Origin: Lacibacter sediminis
Lineage (GTDB): Bacteria; Bacteroidota; Bacteroidia; Chitinophagales; Chitinophagaceae
DNA: 64,000 nucleotides
Assembly (NCBI RefSeq): GCF_014168535.1
Contig: NZ_CP060007.1
Coordinates: forward strand, 248,001-312,000
Direction: 5' to 3'
Shown: positions 1-8,530 of the stretch, in pieces
Position numbering within the stretch: position 1 is the stretch's first letter
Layout: every line of letters begins with the position of its first letter
Made by a program: the position numbers and the translations under genes
The notes under the pieces: model-generated
What the model saw: the letters and a program-made list of their open reading frames with translations, nothing else
Told to the model about the DNA's origin: nothing
The model's database searches: none

Positions 1-466
1 GATCAACAGCCAGGGCACGGGCAATTTCAGTTCGGCGTCGCTCACCACCACTCAACGAATCACCTTTGTTCTTACGTACGTGATGCAAACGAAACTCGCT
101 CAGCAGATCTTCCAGTTTTTCACGCTGTTCATCTTTACTCAGCTTCGTCATTTCCAACACAGCCGCAATATTCTCTTCCACCGATAGCTTGCGGAACACG
201 CTGGCTTCCTGCGGCAAATAACCAATGCCTAATTGCGCCCGTTTGTACATGGCCATATTGGTAATGTTCTCATCGTTGAGAAACACTTCACCTTCATCGG
301 GCTTCACAAAGCCTACCACCATGTAAAAGGTAGTTGTTTTACCGGCGCCATTTGGCCCAAGCAAACCAACGATTTCACCCTGTTTCACTTCAATGCTCAC
401 TTTATTGGCAACCGTGCGGGTGCGATAACGCTTTACAAGTTCAGATGTATGGATAGTTAAACTCAA
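1..466 (-). CDS. lptB: LPS export ABC transporter ATP-binding protein LptB (3' end cut by window edge)
   Basis: This is the cytoplasmic ATPase that powers LPS transport to the outer membrane with LptF/LptG. On the minus strand the translation shows Walker A (GPNGAGKTT, about residues 30-38), a Q-loop (YLPQE) and the ABC signature (LSGGERRR) just before the window edge. Walker B and the C-terminus lie outside the window. No ATG precedes the conserved N-terminus. The best start is TTG at 466-464, which gives a normal-length N-terminus reading [14 protein letters not shown]. The family is clear from the motifs. The LptB assignment, rather than another ABC ATPase, rests on the LVKRY start and the [16 protein letters not shown] segment typical of LptB. 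Confidence 0.9.
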   Translation of the reverse strand, partial: MSLTIHTSELVKRYRTRTVANKVSIEVKQGEIVGLLGPNGAGKTTTFYMVVGFVKPDEGEVFLNDENITNMAMYKRAQLGIGYLPQEASVFRKLSVEENIAAVLEMTKLSKDEQREKLEDLLSEFRLHHVRKNKGDSLSGGERRRTEIARALAVD

Positions 467-558
467 AGCAAAAAATTGTAGTGGCGAAAATACCGCATTC
501 CCGTTAATAGCAACCCTTTCATTCCCTTTTAAAATGTGAAAGTAACGGTGAAACATTG

Positions 559-590
559 TTTGATTAAGAGCCACTCCTGTTATATGTTTG
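559..590 (+). promoter_or_regulatory. Bacteroidota promoter for metF
   Basis: TTTG at 559-562, a 20-base spacer, then TATGTTTG at 583-590. This fits the Bacteroidota sigma pattern TTTG / TAnnTTTG. It predicts a start near 596 and an untranslated leader of about 140 bases before metF. That leader carries the REP-like palindrome at 656-675. No known riboswitch consensus was recognised in it. Confidence 0.6.
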
Positions 591-650
591 CAGGAAGTTT
601 TTTTTTGATACCGGCTTTGGTTCCTTGTGGCATCGTCCCTTGCGTCGCAA

Positions 651-675
651 TCCCTGCCCGTCCGGTCAGGCGGGC
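651..675. repeat. REP-like palindrome in the metF leader
   Basis: GCCCGTC (656-662) pairs with GGCGGGC (669-675) around a 6-base loop, with one G-T pair. The preceding TCCCTGCCCG and the following TCAGGCGGG are shared with 13043-13071 upstream of cysS, so the two look like copies of one short intergenic repeat. Confidence 0.5.
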
Positions 676-736
676 TTTCATCGCCAATGCAGCATTGAGC
701 AGGAAACAGCAGCAGCCAAAATAAACCAATCGACAA

Positions 737-1690
737 ATGAAAGTAACCGAACATATAGCACAGGCAAAAGATACGCTTGTTTCTTTTGAGATACTTCCAC
801 CATTGAAAGGGAAGACCATTAATTCTATTTTCGATCATCTTGATCCGTTGATGGAGTTTAAACCATCCTGGATCAATGTTACGTATCACCGTGCCGAGCA
901 GGTGTTTAAAAAGAAACCCGATGGTACGTTTGAAAAAGTGGAAGTCCGGAAGCGTCCCGGTACAGTTGGTATTTGTGCGGCTTTGCAGAATCATTACAAT
1001 CTTGATGCGGTTCCGCATCTTATCTGTGGCGGTTTTTCCAAACGTGAAACAGAAGATGCGTTGATCGATCTCAATTTTATCGGTGTACAGAATGTGTTGG
1101 TGCTTCGTGGCGATGCAGCTAAGAACGAAACATTTTTTGAACCGCACCCCGATGGTCATCGTTTGGCAATTGATCTCCTGAAACAAACGATCAACCTCAA
1201 TCATGGTATTTATCTCGAAGAAGATATCCGTGATGGTTTCCGCACCGATTTTTGCGCAGGTGTGGCAGGTTATCCTGAGAAACATTTTGAAACACCCAAC
1301 CAGGAAATTGAAATGCAACGCCTGAAAGATAAAGTGGATGCAGGTGCTGAATATATTATGACGCAGATGTTTTTCGACAACAGCAAATTCTTTGCGTTTG
1401 TTAAGCAATGCCGTGAAATGGGAATTGAAGTTCCCATCATCCCGGGCTTGAAACCATTAACAAGCAAGAAACAACTATCGGTTATTCCACGTACGTTTCA
1501 TGTTGATATTCCAACAGAGTTGAGTAATGAAATGATGCGGGCTAAAACAGATGATGATTGTAAGAAAGTAGGAACAGATTGGCTCATTCAGCAGTCAAAA
1601 GAATTGAAAGAGTTTGGTGTGCCGGTATTACACTATTACACACTCGGCAGCCCGAAAGTGATTTATAATGTGGTGAAGAATGTGTTGTAA
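737..1690 (+). CDS. metF: Methylenetetrahydrofolate reductase
   Basis: Reduces 5,10-methylene-THF to 5-methyl-THF, the methyl donor for methionine synthesis, using FAD. The 317-residue protein has the full MetF TIM-barrel length. Visible family segments are SFEILPP near the N-terminus (catalytic Glu region), LVLRGD at about residue 120, [12 protein letters not shown] at about 173 and YIMTQMFFD at about 206. The ATG at 737 sits directly at the conserved N-terminus. It is a single gene read from the promoter at 559-590. The next gene is on the opposite strand, and no strong terminator separates them. Confidence 0.96.
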   Translation: MKVTEHIAQAKDTLVSFEILPPLKGKTINSIFDHLDPLMEFKPSWINVTYHRAEQVFKKKPDGTFEKVEVRKRPGTVGICAALQNHYNLDAVPHLICGGFSKRETEDALIDLNFIGVQNVLVLRGDAAKNETFFEPHPDGHRLAIDLLKQTINLNHGIYLEEDIRDGFRTDFCAGVAGYPEKHFETPNQEIEMQRLKDKVDAGAEYIMTQMFFDNSKFFAFVKQCREMGIEVPIIPGLKPLTSKKQLSVIPRTFHVDIPTELSNEMMRAKTDDDCKKVGTDWLIQQSKELKEFGVPVLHYYTLGSPKVIYNVVKNVL

Positions 1691-1741
1691 CTAAAGATAA
1701 CCTCTTCAAACATCTCTGAAAGCCTTGCATTGCAGGTCTTT

Positions 1742-3310
1742 TTATTTACTGTTAAAGGTTATAGTTAACGTGGCTGTAATAGCTGTAGCAGCAGGCACAA
1801 ACCTGCAAATACCTCCTACACAAAATAGGCCTGCCCGTTGTCTTCCGTATGCTACTGAAAACCTGCTGCCGTTTTTGGTAAAGCTTCCGCCAATATTCGG
1901 ATAATGTGTATTCGTAACATCGTAATTATAAAGATCACTCACATAAAAACTAAAAGATGGCGCAAAGTTGAACTCTGTTACTGCTGCTGCCCAGTTGCCA
2001 TTGTCATCCTGCGTAAACAAGTGTTGCAGTTCGAACCTGAATGATTTTTTTGCTGCATACTTATAAGTTGTATTCAATACAACAATATTAGCAGTGATGT
2101 TATCATAAATACCTCCTTCAACTACTGATTTGTTGTAAAACAAATTATGATAAGCAAGAACACTGCTCAGCTTGTTATCCCATTTCTTTTTCCATTCAAT
2201 ACTCAGGTCACGGAAATATGCATTATCGCCTATACTGAAAATGTTATTTTTTGTTTGCAAAGATCGGTAGTGTGAAAAGTTAATGCCAATGCGTGAAGGT
2301 TTCTTTACGTTCTTGCCAATAGTGTAATAGATATCTGCCTGCCCTCCAATTTCTCCTTGCGCCTGTGCATTATAAACATAAATGTTTGTGGTTAAATAAT
2401 CATGCGGACGTGTAAGTGCAGGAATAAAATTTACCGGTACAGAGGTGGCAATTGCATCACGCTCACCACGAAAATCCATATTGCTTATGCTGCGCAAAGT
2501 AAGATTCAAACCAAACTTACCGGCGGCAACAGAACCGTTTACCAATAATGCTCTTCCATTACCCAAGTCCTGGTTATTATTAATGGAAGGGTCTTTTCCT
2601 TTTTGCACATATTCTAACCCAAACGATGCATTAGCACCACTAATGGATAATCTTGCAGCGGCAGCCCTGACTGTTGCAGGAAAATCAACATCTGGCCCTG
2701 TATATTGCTGATAGCGGCTTACATAACTAAAGCCAGCTTCAATTCTTGCTTTAGGATTTTCTTTTTTGCTCAGTTTGGAAAAATCGATCGTTGCATCGGC
2801 ACCACGAACAACAGAATTTGCACGATCAAATATTTTTCGCTGTTTGCCACTGATAATTTTAACATGTAGAAATGAAACAGGTGTTACCTGCACATTAATT
2901 CCTTCCAATGCATTGTTGATACCAATTTGCCTGTTTTCCCATGAACGATAAATTAAACCACTTCCAAACTGCTCATAAAAATCTCCTACCTGCACCGAAA
3001 TTTTTTTGGCTGTGTATTTAAAATACCTATTTATGAGTTTGCTTTCATTAATATTAAAAGGGTAGCCTGCAATAGAAGGTAAGTAGCTTTCAAATTGCAC
3101 ACCGGCTGAAAAGCCTTTGTACGTGTAATCAAGCTTCAGAAAATTATTTGAACCCACTTTGTCCTGTGGCAGAATAGCATTGATCTTTTCATCTTTCTGA
3201 TAGAACTGTGTGTAGGAATCAAAGCTTCCACTGAGGTGGCCCCTATCTGTTGTTTGCGTAAATGCAGAAAGACTCATTACACAATACAAAATAATTAAGC
3301 AGTTTTTCAT
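1742..3310 (-). CDS. DUF6029-family outer-membrane beta-barrel protein
   Basis: A 522-residue secreted protein with a Sec signal peptide (cleavage near SAFTQ). It has many alternating aromatic strands, and its C-terminal region reads like an outer-membrane barrel. The N-terminal stretch (GSFDSYTQFY, VQVGDFYEQFGSGLIYRSWENR) matches my recollection of the DUF6029 family, whose function is unknown. It lies 20 bases downstream of the TlpA-like redoxin and is divergent from an Omp28-like lipoprotein. These genes probably act together at the envelope, perhaps in thiol-dependent assembly or import. That role is inference from context. Confidence 0.7.
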   Translation of the reverse strand: MKNCLIILYCVMSLSAFTQTTDRGHLSGSFDSYTQFYQKDEKINAILPQDKVGSNNFLKLDYTYKGFSAGVQFESYLPSIAGYPFNINESKLINRYFKYTAKKISVQVGDFYEQFGSGLIYRSWENRQIGINNALEGINVQVTPVSFLHVKIISGKQRKIFDRANSVVRGADATIDFSKLSKKENPKARIEAGFSYVSRYQQYTGPDVDFPATVRAAAARLSISGANASFGLEYVQKGKDPSINNNQDLGNGRALLVNGSVAAGKFGLNLTLRSISNMDFRGERDAIATSVPVNFIPALTRPHDYLTTNIYVYNAQAQGEIGGQADIYYTIGKNVKKPSRIGINFSHYRSLQTKNNIFSIGDNAYFRDLSIEWKKKWDNKLSSVLAYHNLFYNKSVVEGGIYDNITANIVVLNTTYKYAAKKSFRFELQHLFTQDDNGNWAAAVTEFNFAPSFSFYVSDLYNYDVTNTHYPNIGGSFTKNGSRFSVAYGRQRAGLFCVGGICRFVPAATAITATLTITFNSK

Positions 3311-3330
3311 TGTATGGTTCAGTTAGGTTG

Positions 3331-3813
3331 TTATTGTTTACTGATCACTTCAAATAATTCTTCTTCATTACCCGGTACATAACCTGTATGCTGATAAATG
3401 ATCTTGCCGTTTTTGATGATGAGAATATGCGGTATATCGTTGATGTTGAGTGCCCGTTTGAGATCGCTGTTTGTGTCTAAGTAAATCGGAAAATTCCAGC
3501 CCCTTCCTTTTACAAAAGAAGGCACACGTGCTGAACTGCGGGTATCGTCAACGGATACGGCAATCAATTTAAAAGGAGTTTGCAATTGCCTTTCCTGAAG
3601 CTGATCATTAATTGTTTCAAGTTCGGTAATACAAGGAATGCACCAGGTAGCCCAAAAGCTTACGATAAGTGCAGTGTCTTTGTTTGCTGATAGCTGAGCA
3701 AAGCCCACTTCGGCACCGTTTAATGTTTTAATCTTTACCTGTGGCAAATCTGTTTGGGCAAATCCAAACGTATAGTAGAATAGGCAAAGCAGAATGATGC
3801 AGAGTTTTCTCAT
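3331..3813 (-). CDS. TlpA-like periplasmic thioredoxin
   Basis: A thiol:disulfide oxidoreductase exported by a Sec signal (KLCIILLCLFYYTFGFAQ). The start at 3813 was chosen because the signal peptide begins there; an upstream in-frame ATG at 3894 would put 27 hydrophilic residues before it. The mature protein has the redoxin active site FWATWCIPC and a cis-Pro region (NDIPHILII). Total length is 160 residues, normal for the family. It forms a two-gene operon with the DUF6029 gene. Its substrate may be the neighbouring envelope proteins (inference). Confidence 0.88.
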   Translation of the reverse strand: MRKLCIILLCLFYYTFGFAQTDLPQVKIKTLNGAEVGFAQLSANKDTALIVSFWATWCIPCITELETINDQLQERQLQTPFKLIAVSVDDTRSSARVPSFVKGRGWNFPIYLDTNSDLKRALNINDIPHILIIKNGKIIYQHTGYVPGNEEELFEVISKQ

Positions 3814-3931
3814 GGCATTTGTTAAATAGTGATGCATGTCAGTTGGCCGACGAAAGAATGCAGATCGATTTTCAATTTTTGTTTTCTGCTTCATGCTGTA
3901 AATAAATAACCCTTTTTAAAACTAATTTGTC

Positions 3932-4975
3932 ATGTATCATACAAATTCATTTTTCGCACTTGTAATTATTTTGGTTCTTGCTTCTTGTTCAAAACCAGGC
4001 AATGAACCTGACCTTGTAACACAACCACAACCACTTACTGTTCAGTTAAGCAGAAACGAGCTTGCGGCTGATGGTTTTGATGAAGTAAGTATTACAGTAA
4101 AAGATCAGAGTAATGCTGACGTGACATCTTCTTCTACTATTTACTTAAACAATACGGTATATAACAGCACAACCTTTTTCACCAATACAAGTGGCAATTA
4201 TCAAATAAAGGCAACAAGAGGAAGTGCGACATCTTCAACAGTTACGCTTACGGCAAATACACCGGGGCCATCAGCATTTACGCAAAAAGTATTGATTGAA
4301 GATTTTACGGGGACATGGTGTGGCATTTGTCCCGGCACCGTTATTCCACTTGATGCTTATACTGATACGAAGCCAAATCTTATTTCTGTTGGTGTGCATG
4401 GTCCCGCTGGCAGCAACGACCCATTCAAATACATTTATGATTCACAGTTACGCACAGCGCTTGGCGTTACAGGGGTGCCGACGGTTATTCTTAACCGGGA
4501 TACAAAATGGGATAATAATACTGCAACACTTGATGCATTGGCTCAAAAAAGAGCAGTACTTGGCTTGGCATTAGAAACTTCTGTAAGTGGTACAATGGTA
4601 AATGTAAAAGCAAGAGTGAAATTTGATGTTACTACATCTTTGCCGTTAAAGATCGTTGTATTATTGGCTGAAGACAGTTTGTTATACAATCAGGCAAACT
4701 ATGGGCATTTTGGTTTACCAAACCCCATTCCCAATTTCAGACAGAAGAATGTATTGCGCACAGCAGCTACTGATATTTTTGGTGATAATATTCCTGTTGC
4801 AAGCAGTACAAAAGCGAATACATGGGAGAAAGATTACTCTTTTAATGCTACAGGTTATAATATGAGCAATATAAAAGTGATTGCATTTGTACTGTTTGAT
4901 ACCAATACGCAAAACAGGAAAGGGGTATTGAATGTGCAGGTTGCAAAAGCAGGCGAGAATAAAAACTTCGATTAA
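3932..4975 (+). CDS. Omp28-related outer membrane lipoprotein
   Basis: A 347-residue lipoprotein with lipobox LASC near residue 19. An Ig-like domain (about 35-110, PLTVQLSRNELAADGFDEVSITV) is followed by an Omp28 thioredoxin-like domain. That domain carries a CxxC site in EDFTGTWCGICPG (about 124-136) and a cis-Pro segment GVTGVPTVIL. Omp28-type proteins are surface lipoproteins of Bacteroidota with thioredoxin folds and poorly known roles. It is transcribed divergently from the TlpA-like/DUF6029 pair, which suggests a shared redox or assembly function. Confidence 0.85.
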   Translation: MYHTNSFFALVIILVLASCSKPGNEPDLVTQPQPLTVQLSRNELAADGFDEVSITVKDQSNADVTSSSTIYLNNTVYNSTTFFTNTSGNYQIKATRGSATSSTVTLTANTPGPSAFTQKVLIEDFTGTWCGICPGTVIPLDAYTDTKPNLISVGVHGPAGSNDPFKYIYDSQLRTALGVTGVPTVILNRDTKWDNNTATLDALAQKRAVLGLALETSVSGTMVNVKARVKFDVTTSLPLKIVVLLAEDSLLYNQANYGHFGLPNPIPNFRQKNVLRTAATDIFGDNIPVASSTKANTWEKDYSFNATGYNMSNIKVIAFVLFDTNTQNRKGVLNVQVAKAGENKNFD

Positions 4976-5017
4976 GTGTAATGATAGAACAAGGTTTGTA
5001 TGCTGAGTTGTTTTTGT

Positions 5018-5055
5018 GCCCGGCCATGAGTAGTAATACAGAGGTCGGGCTTTTG
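5018..5055 (+). terminator. Probable terminator after the Omp28-like gene
   Basis: GCCCGGCC (5018-5025) pairs with GGTCGGGC (5043-5050, one G-T pair) across a 17-base loop, followed by TTTTG. It lies between convergent genes. Confidence 0.5.
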
Positions 5056-5060
5056 CTAAA

Positions 5061-6977
5061 CTACTTCACCATACTCTTCACTACCCCTTCATTTACCTTT
5101 ACAGGATATTTCTTTTTTAACTGATTGATCCATTTCTCTTCCATATCCAATTGGTAATCGTTGATCACAAGACCTTTTGCTTCGTCATAACTACGCTGGT
5201 CTTTGCTGTCATACACTTTGAGAATGTAGCAGAAAGAAGAAGAACCATCATTGGGATTTGTAACAATCGGTGTGAATTGACCAGCTGTAAACTTTGTACC
5301 TTCTGCAACAGGCAATTGATTCAGTTCAAAACGGCTGCTGTCGGCCAATGCTGTTCCACCTAATGCATCCATATGTTCTTTCCACTTCAAGGGTTCTTTT
5401 TTCATCATCGCTAATGCACGATTGGCAACTGCTGTATCAGCACAATTGAACACAATGGCATTTACGCTTGGCTGCCAGGTATATTTTTGTTTGTTGCGGT
5501 TGTAATAAGCCACAAGTCCGGCACTGTCAGCAGGAGCTACACTCCAGATCTTCCGCTCCATAATTTCAAACAACATACTTCCTTCACGAAACTCTTTGAT
5601 CTGGAAACCTACTTCTTCATTGGTTGTTTCAAGACGGTCTTTGTAATACTGTTCAGCGGTAGTATAAACAAATTGCTTCATCAACTCTTTGTAATCCGTT
5701 TGCTTGGGCGAATAGTTTGCTGTTTGCAGACTCTTTACATGTTTTAGCCAATCAGCAGCAGAAGTAATTTTTGTACCTAACTGAAACAATGGTTTTTGCT
5801 GGTTTGCTTTATAGATAGCGGCATAATTTTTTGCCTTAAGCACGGTATCCGTAATGATCCACAATTCTTTTTCATTATATGGAAGCGCTTTGTAATTACT
5901 ACTTTTCAGTATCTGCTCTTTTTGTTTGGCAATAGCAACATTAATACGAGCATCAGTATTTACTTTCTCGTTAAACTCCTGCACAATTGCCGGATCATTT
6001 TTATCCGTTACTGCTGGTTTTAATTCCAAACGTTTGATGATGTGAAAACCAGAGGCTGTTTGAACCGGCGAGCTGATGTCGCCATTCTTTTGCAAACCAA
6101 ATGCGGCTTTGCTGAACGCTGCGTCGTATTTCGTAAAACCAAACTCAGGTAACTCACCTCCATTCTGAAAAGTTAATTTATCGTCGCTATAGGTTTGAGC
6201 CAGCTTGTCAAACGCATCACCTTTCGTCGCTAAACCATAAACCATTTCGGCTTTTGTACGTGCCGCAGCAATTTCTTCCTGCGATGCATTGGCTGGAAGG
6301 GCGATAAGAATTTGTGCAGCTTTCATTTTACCCAATGTAGCTCGCTTATTCATCACTTTAAAAATATGATAGCCGCTTTTGCCAGCTACCGGCTTTGAAT
6401 ATCCGCCAACTGCTGTATTATAAACAGCTGTTTCAAGATCGTATGGCAGCGAAAACGCAGAGAGATAACCAATATATCCACCGGTTGATTTCACATATTC
6501 ATTGGTTGAGAAAGTTTTTGATGTGGTTGAAAAATCTGAACCGGTTTGTAATTGTGCATATGCTTTGTCAATAACAACTTTAGCTTTTGCACTATCATTA
6601 TCATATCCAACAAATACATGTGCTACTTCTAATTCAGAAGCACTGCGATCGATGGCTTCATTCACCAGTTCTTTATTGCTGCCTTGGTTACGCATGTATT
6701 GTTCAATGATCTGTGCACGAAAAGCAGCAATATCATTTTGAATGTTAGGCAACGTATCGAGCTTGGCATCTTTTGCTGCCTGTACTTTCAGTTTAAAACG
6801 AACAAAGAGATCAAGATATTCCCGAATAGATTTTTCATCGGTTGCGCCATTGTTGTTCTTAGAAAATGCACGCCAGAATTCTTTCTTGTCAACTTTGTTT
6901 GTGCCGTAGGTAAAAAGGGTTTGTGCCTGGCTGCCGGTAGCTGCAACCATCAAAAGAAAAAATAGAATGTTACGCAT
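5061..6977 (-). CDS. Periplasmic peptidylprolyl isomerase with two parvulin domains
   Basis: A 638-residue exported foldase with a signal peptide ending near GSQAQ. An N-terminal SurA-like chaperone segment is followed by two PpiC/parvulin domains: about residues 112-210 (start VAHVFVGY, end SGYHIFKV) and about 215-315 (start AAQILIAL, end SGFHIIKRLE). A long C-terminal region without a recognisable catalytic domain follows. It is expected to assist folding of outer-membrane or secreted proteins. It lies 9 bases after a redoxin gene on the same strand, so it is in one operon with a thiol oxidoreductase. That pairing makes sense for envelope protein folding. Confidence 0.88.
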   Translation of the reverse strand: MRNILFFLLMVAATGSQAQTLFTYGTNKVDKKEFWRAFSKNNNGATDEKSIREYLDLFVRFKLKVQAAKDAKLDTLPNIQNDIAAFRAQIIEQYMRNQGSNKELVNEAIDRSASELEVAHVFVGYDNDSAKAKVVIDKAYAQLQTGSDFSTTSKTFSTNEYVKSTGGYIGYLSAFSLPYDLETAVYNTAVGGYSKPVAGKSGYHIFKVMNKRATLGKMKAAQILIALPANASQEEIAAARTKAEMVYGLATKGDAFDKLAQTYSDDKLTFQNGGELPEFGFTKYDAAFSKAAFGLQKNGDISSPVQTASGFHIIKRLELKPAVTDKNDPAIVQEFNEKVNTDARINVAIAKQKEQILKSSNYKALPYNEKELWIITDTVLKAKNYAAIYKANQQKPLFQLGTKITSAADWLKHVKSLQTANYSPKQTDYKELMKQFVYTTAEQYYKDRLETTNEEVGFQIKEFREGSMLFEIMERKIWSVAPADSAGLVAYYNRNKQKYTWQPSVNAIVFNCADTAVANRALAMMKKEPLKWKEHMDALGGTALADSSRFELNQLPVAEGTKFTAGQFTPIVTNPNDGSSSFCYILKVYDSKDQRSYDEAKGLVINDYQLDMEEKWINQLKKKYPVKVNEGVVKSMVK

Positions 6978-6986
6978 AAGCTTTGG

Positions 6987-8450
6987 TTATGGATGTTTGG
7001 ACGTTTGGTTGTTTTTTCTAAACTGCAGCAGTTCATCAACCTGCTCAGGGTTTATTTTTTTTGCAACGATACGTTTCTGTTCGTCCAGCAAATATATTGT
7101 GGGCGTTTGAAAAACATCGTATGCTTGCCGAAATCCCGGCGTTTGGCTTGCTTGTTCTGCTTTACGCATAGCAGTAGTTTGATAAAGATGCACCCAGTCA
7201 TTCAATTGTTGGCTTCGGATGTACTCGGTCCATTTTTTCTGAATATCTTTTGCTTTTGCTTCATCATCGCCTGCACCATCACTCAACACGCCAACTACTT
7301 TTACACCTTGTTTTTTCCAACTGGCCCGGTAAAGACTGTCAACTTTTGGCACCTGTTCTTTACAATGGCCGCAATCAGGGTCCCAAAAAATAACAACTGT
7401 ATAAGGCGACTTGATCGAATACAAATTGACTTTACGGTTAAGTGTATCCAGCAGATTTAATTCTGCAGCAGGCTCACCAAGAATGTTTCCATACATGTTG
7501 TAAGCACGGTTGAAAACAAGATCACGGTCTTTTTTCTCGAGCCAATCAACCTGGTTGGTGATGTAATATTTTTCAAACAGGTGAAGAAACACCACGTCAA
7601 GTCCCATGTATTTCGGGTTCATGTACTCGTTTGTAAAACGATTGATGAAATAACGGAACATGGTTTTATTGGTGCGGCTGTAAAGAATAAATTTATCCAG
7701 CTCAAGCTTAATGCTGTCAGGTTCACGGATGACTGCCGTTTCCATATATCGATTGAGCCTTTGCTCAAACATGGGCGTGCGCAAGAGGCGTTCATCAGCA
7801 AAAGATATGTTTGGCCAGAATTGTTTTTTGTAATTGTAAAATGCGTTCACGCTGTCTTGTTTATTCTTTGCACCCGCAGCAGAATAAACAGGTTCTTTCA
7901 ACAGACGGAAAAGTAAACTGAGATAAGCATCCGGTTGTGCTGTAATAAAACTGTCACGCCATTGTTGTGCTTTTACATTTGCTTCATTCAGTTTTCGTTG
8001 AACAACAGCACTGTCCTGTTTTGTTTTAGCAATAGCAAGATCATTCATCAGCTGCGGATAATTGCTGTAATACAATGCAGAAGCATCTTTATACTTTTTC
8101 AGGTAATCGTTTTCCTTTGAACCTTTAATGGAGATGATGGTGAATGCAGTACTGTCTATGCTTACGTTGAACTCCTGTTCTTTATCAATCAGGATATCAA
8201 CAAAGGTTTTCTTTTGCGGATCAACAACGATATACAAACCGCCGGTAAGTTTTTCGGCACCTGTAAAAACGGCTTCGCCTTTCGCATTGAGCAAGGCCGA
8301 ATCAAGCACATATTTCTGACTGCCGAAATAATAACCGAGATAAAGACGACTGTTGGGCACAGGCTTATACAGTACAGCAATACGGTAACCCTGGCCAAAA
8401 AGGGTACTACAGCATAAAAGGATGGTCAGAACAAGGGTTGTCTTCTTCAT
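6987..8450 (-). CDS. Exported TlpA-family redoxin with N-terminal DUF4369/DUF5106-like region
   Basis: A 487-residue protein with a Sec signal (LLCCSTLFGQ). The N-terminal 100 residues resemble the DUF4369-type beta domain common in Bacteroidota redoxins. A helical middle follows (about 110-340, DUF5106-like). A C-terminal thioredoxin domain has CGHC in FWDPDCGHCKEQ (about 363) and a cis-Pro loop near QTPTIYLL. It is probably a periplasmic disulfide reductase or isomerase. It is the first gene of an operon with the PPIase. The domain names are from memory of family patterns; the CxxC redoxin is clear. Confidence 0.82.
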   Translation of the reverse strand: MKKTTLVLTILLCCSTLFGQGYRIAVLYKPVPNSRLYLGYYFGSQKYVLDSALLNAKGEAVFTGAEKLTGGLYIVVDPQKKTFVDILIDKEQEFNVSIDSTAFTIISIKGSKENDYLKKYKDASALYYSNYPQLMNDLAIAKTKQDSAVVQRKLNEANVKAQQWRDSFITAQPDAYLSLLFRLLKEPVYSAAGAKNKQDSVNAFYNYKKQFWPNISFADERLLRTPMFEQRLNRYMETAVIREPDSIKLELDKFILYSRTNKTMFRYFINRFTNEYMNPKYMGLDVVFLHLFEKYYITNQVDWLEKKDRDLVFNRAYNMYGNILGEPAAELNLLDTLNRKVNLYSIKSPYTVVIFWDPDCGHCKEQVPKVDSLYRASWKKQGVKVVGVLSDGAGDDEAKAKDIQKKWTEYIRSQQLNDWVHLYQTTAMRKAEQASQTPGFRQAYDVFQTPTIYLLDEQKRIVAKKINPEQVDELLQFRKNNQTSKHP

Positions 8451-8498
8451 AGCGAATGACGTAAAGTTAATTCAAAAGCTTTCTGCAGCTGTTAACGA

Positions 8499-8526
8499 TT
8501 TGCAAAGTGGTTGATTGTTACCTTTG
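8499..8526 (+). promoter_or_regulatory. Promoter of rlmD
   Basis: TTTG (8499-8502), a 16-base spacer and TACCTTTG (8519-8526). Transcription would begin about at the GTG start at 8531, so the message is probably leaderless. This argues against an upstream start at 8507, which would lie inside the promoter. Confidence 0.6.
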
Positions 8527-8530
8527 CGCC

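Noticed and set aside
467..736. Possible SAM or cobalamin riboswitch upstream of metF
   Set aside because: The leader has a promoter and a REP-like palindrome but none of the conserved cores of SAM-I, SAM-II or cobalamin riboswitches that I can recognise.
8507..8530. Upstream GTG start for rlmD
   Set aside because: The codons lie inside the TACCTTTG promoter and extend the protein with non-family residues; GTG 8531 is preferred.
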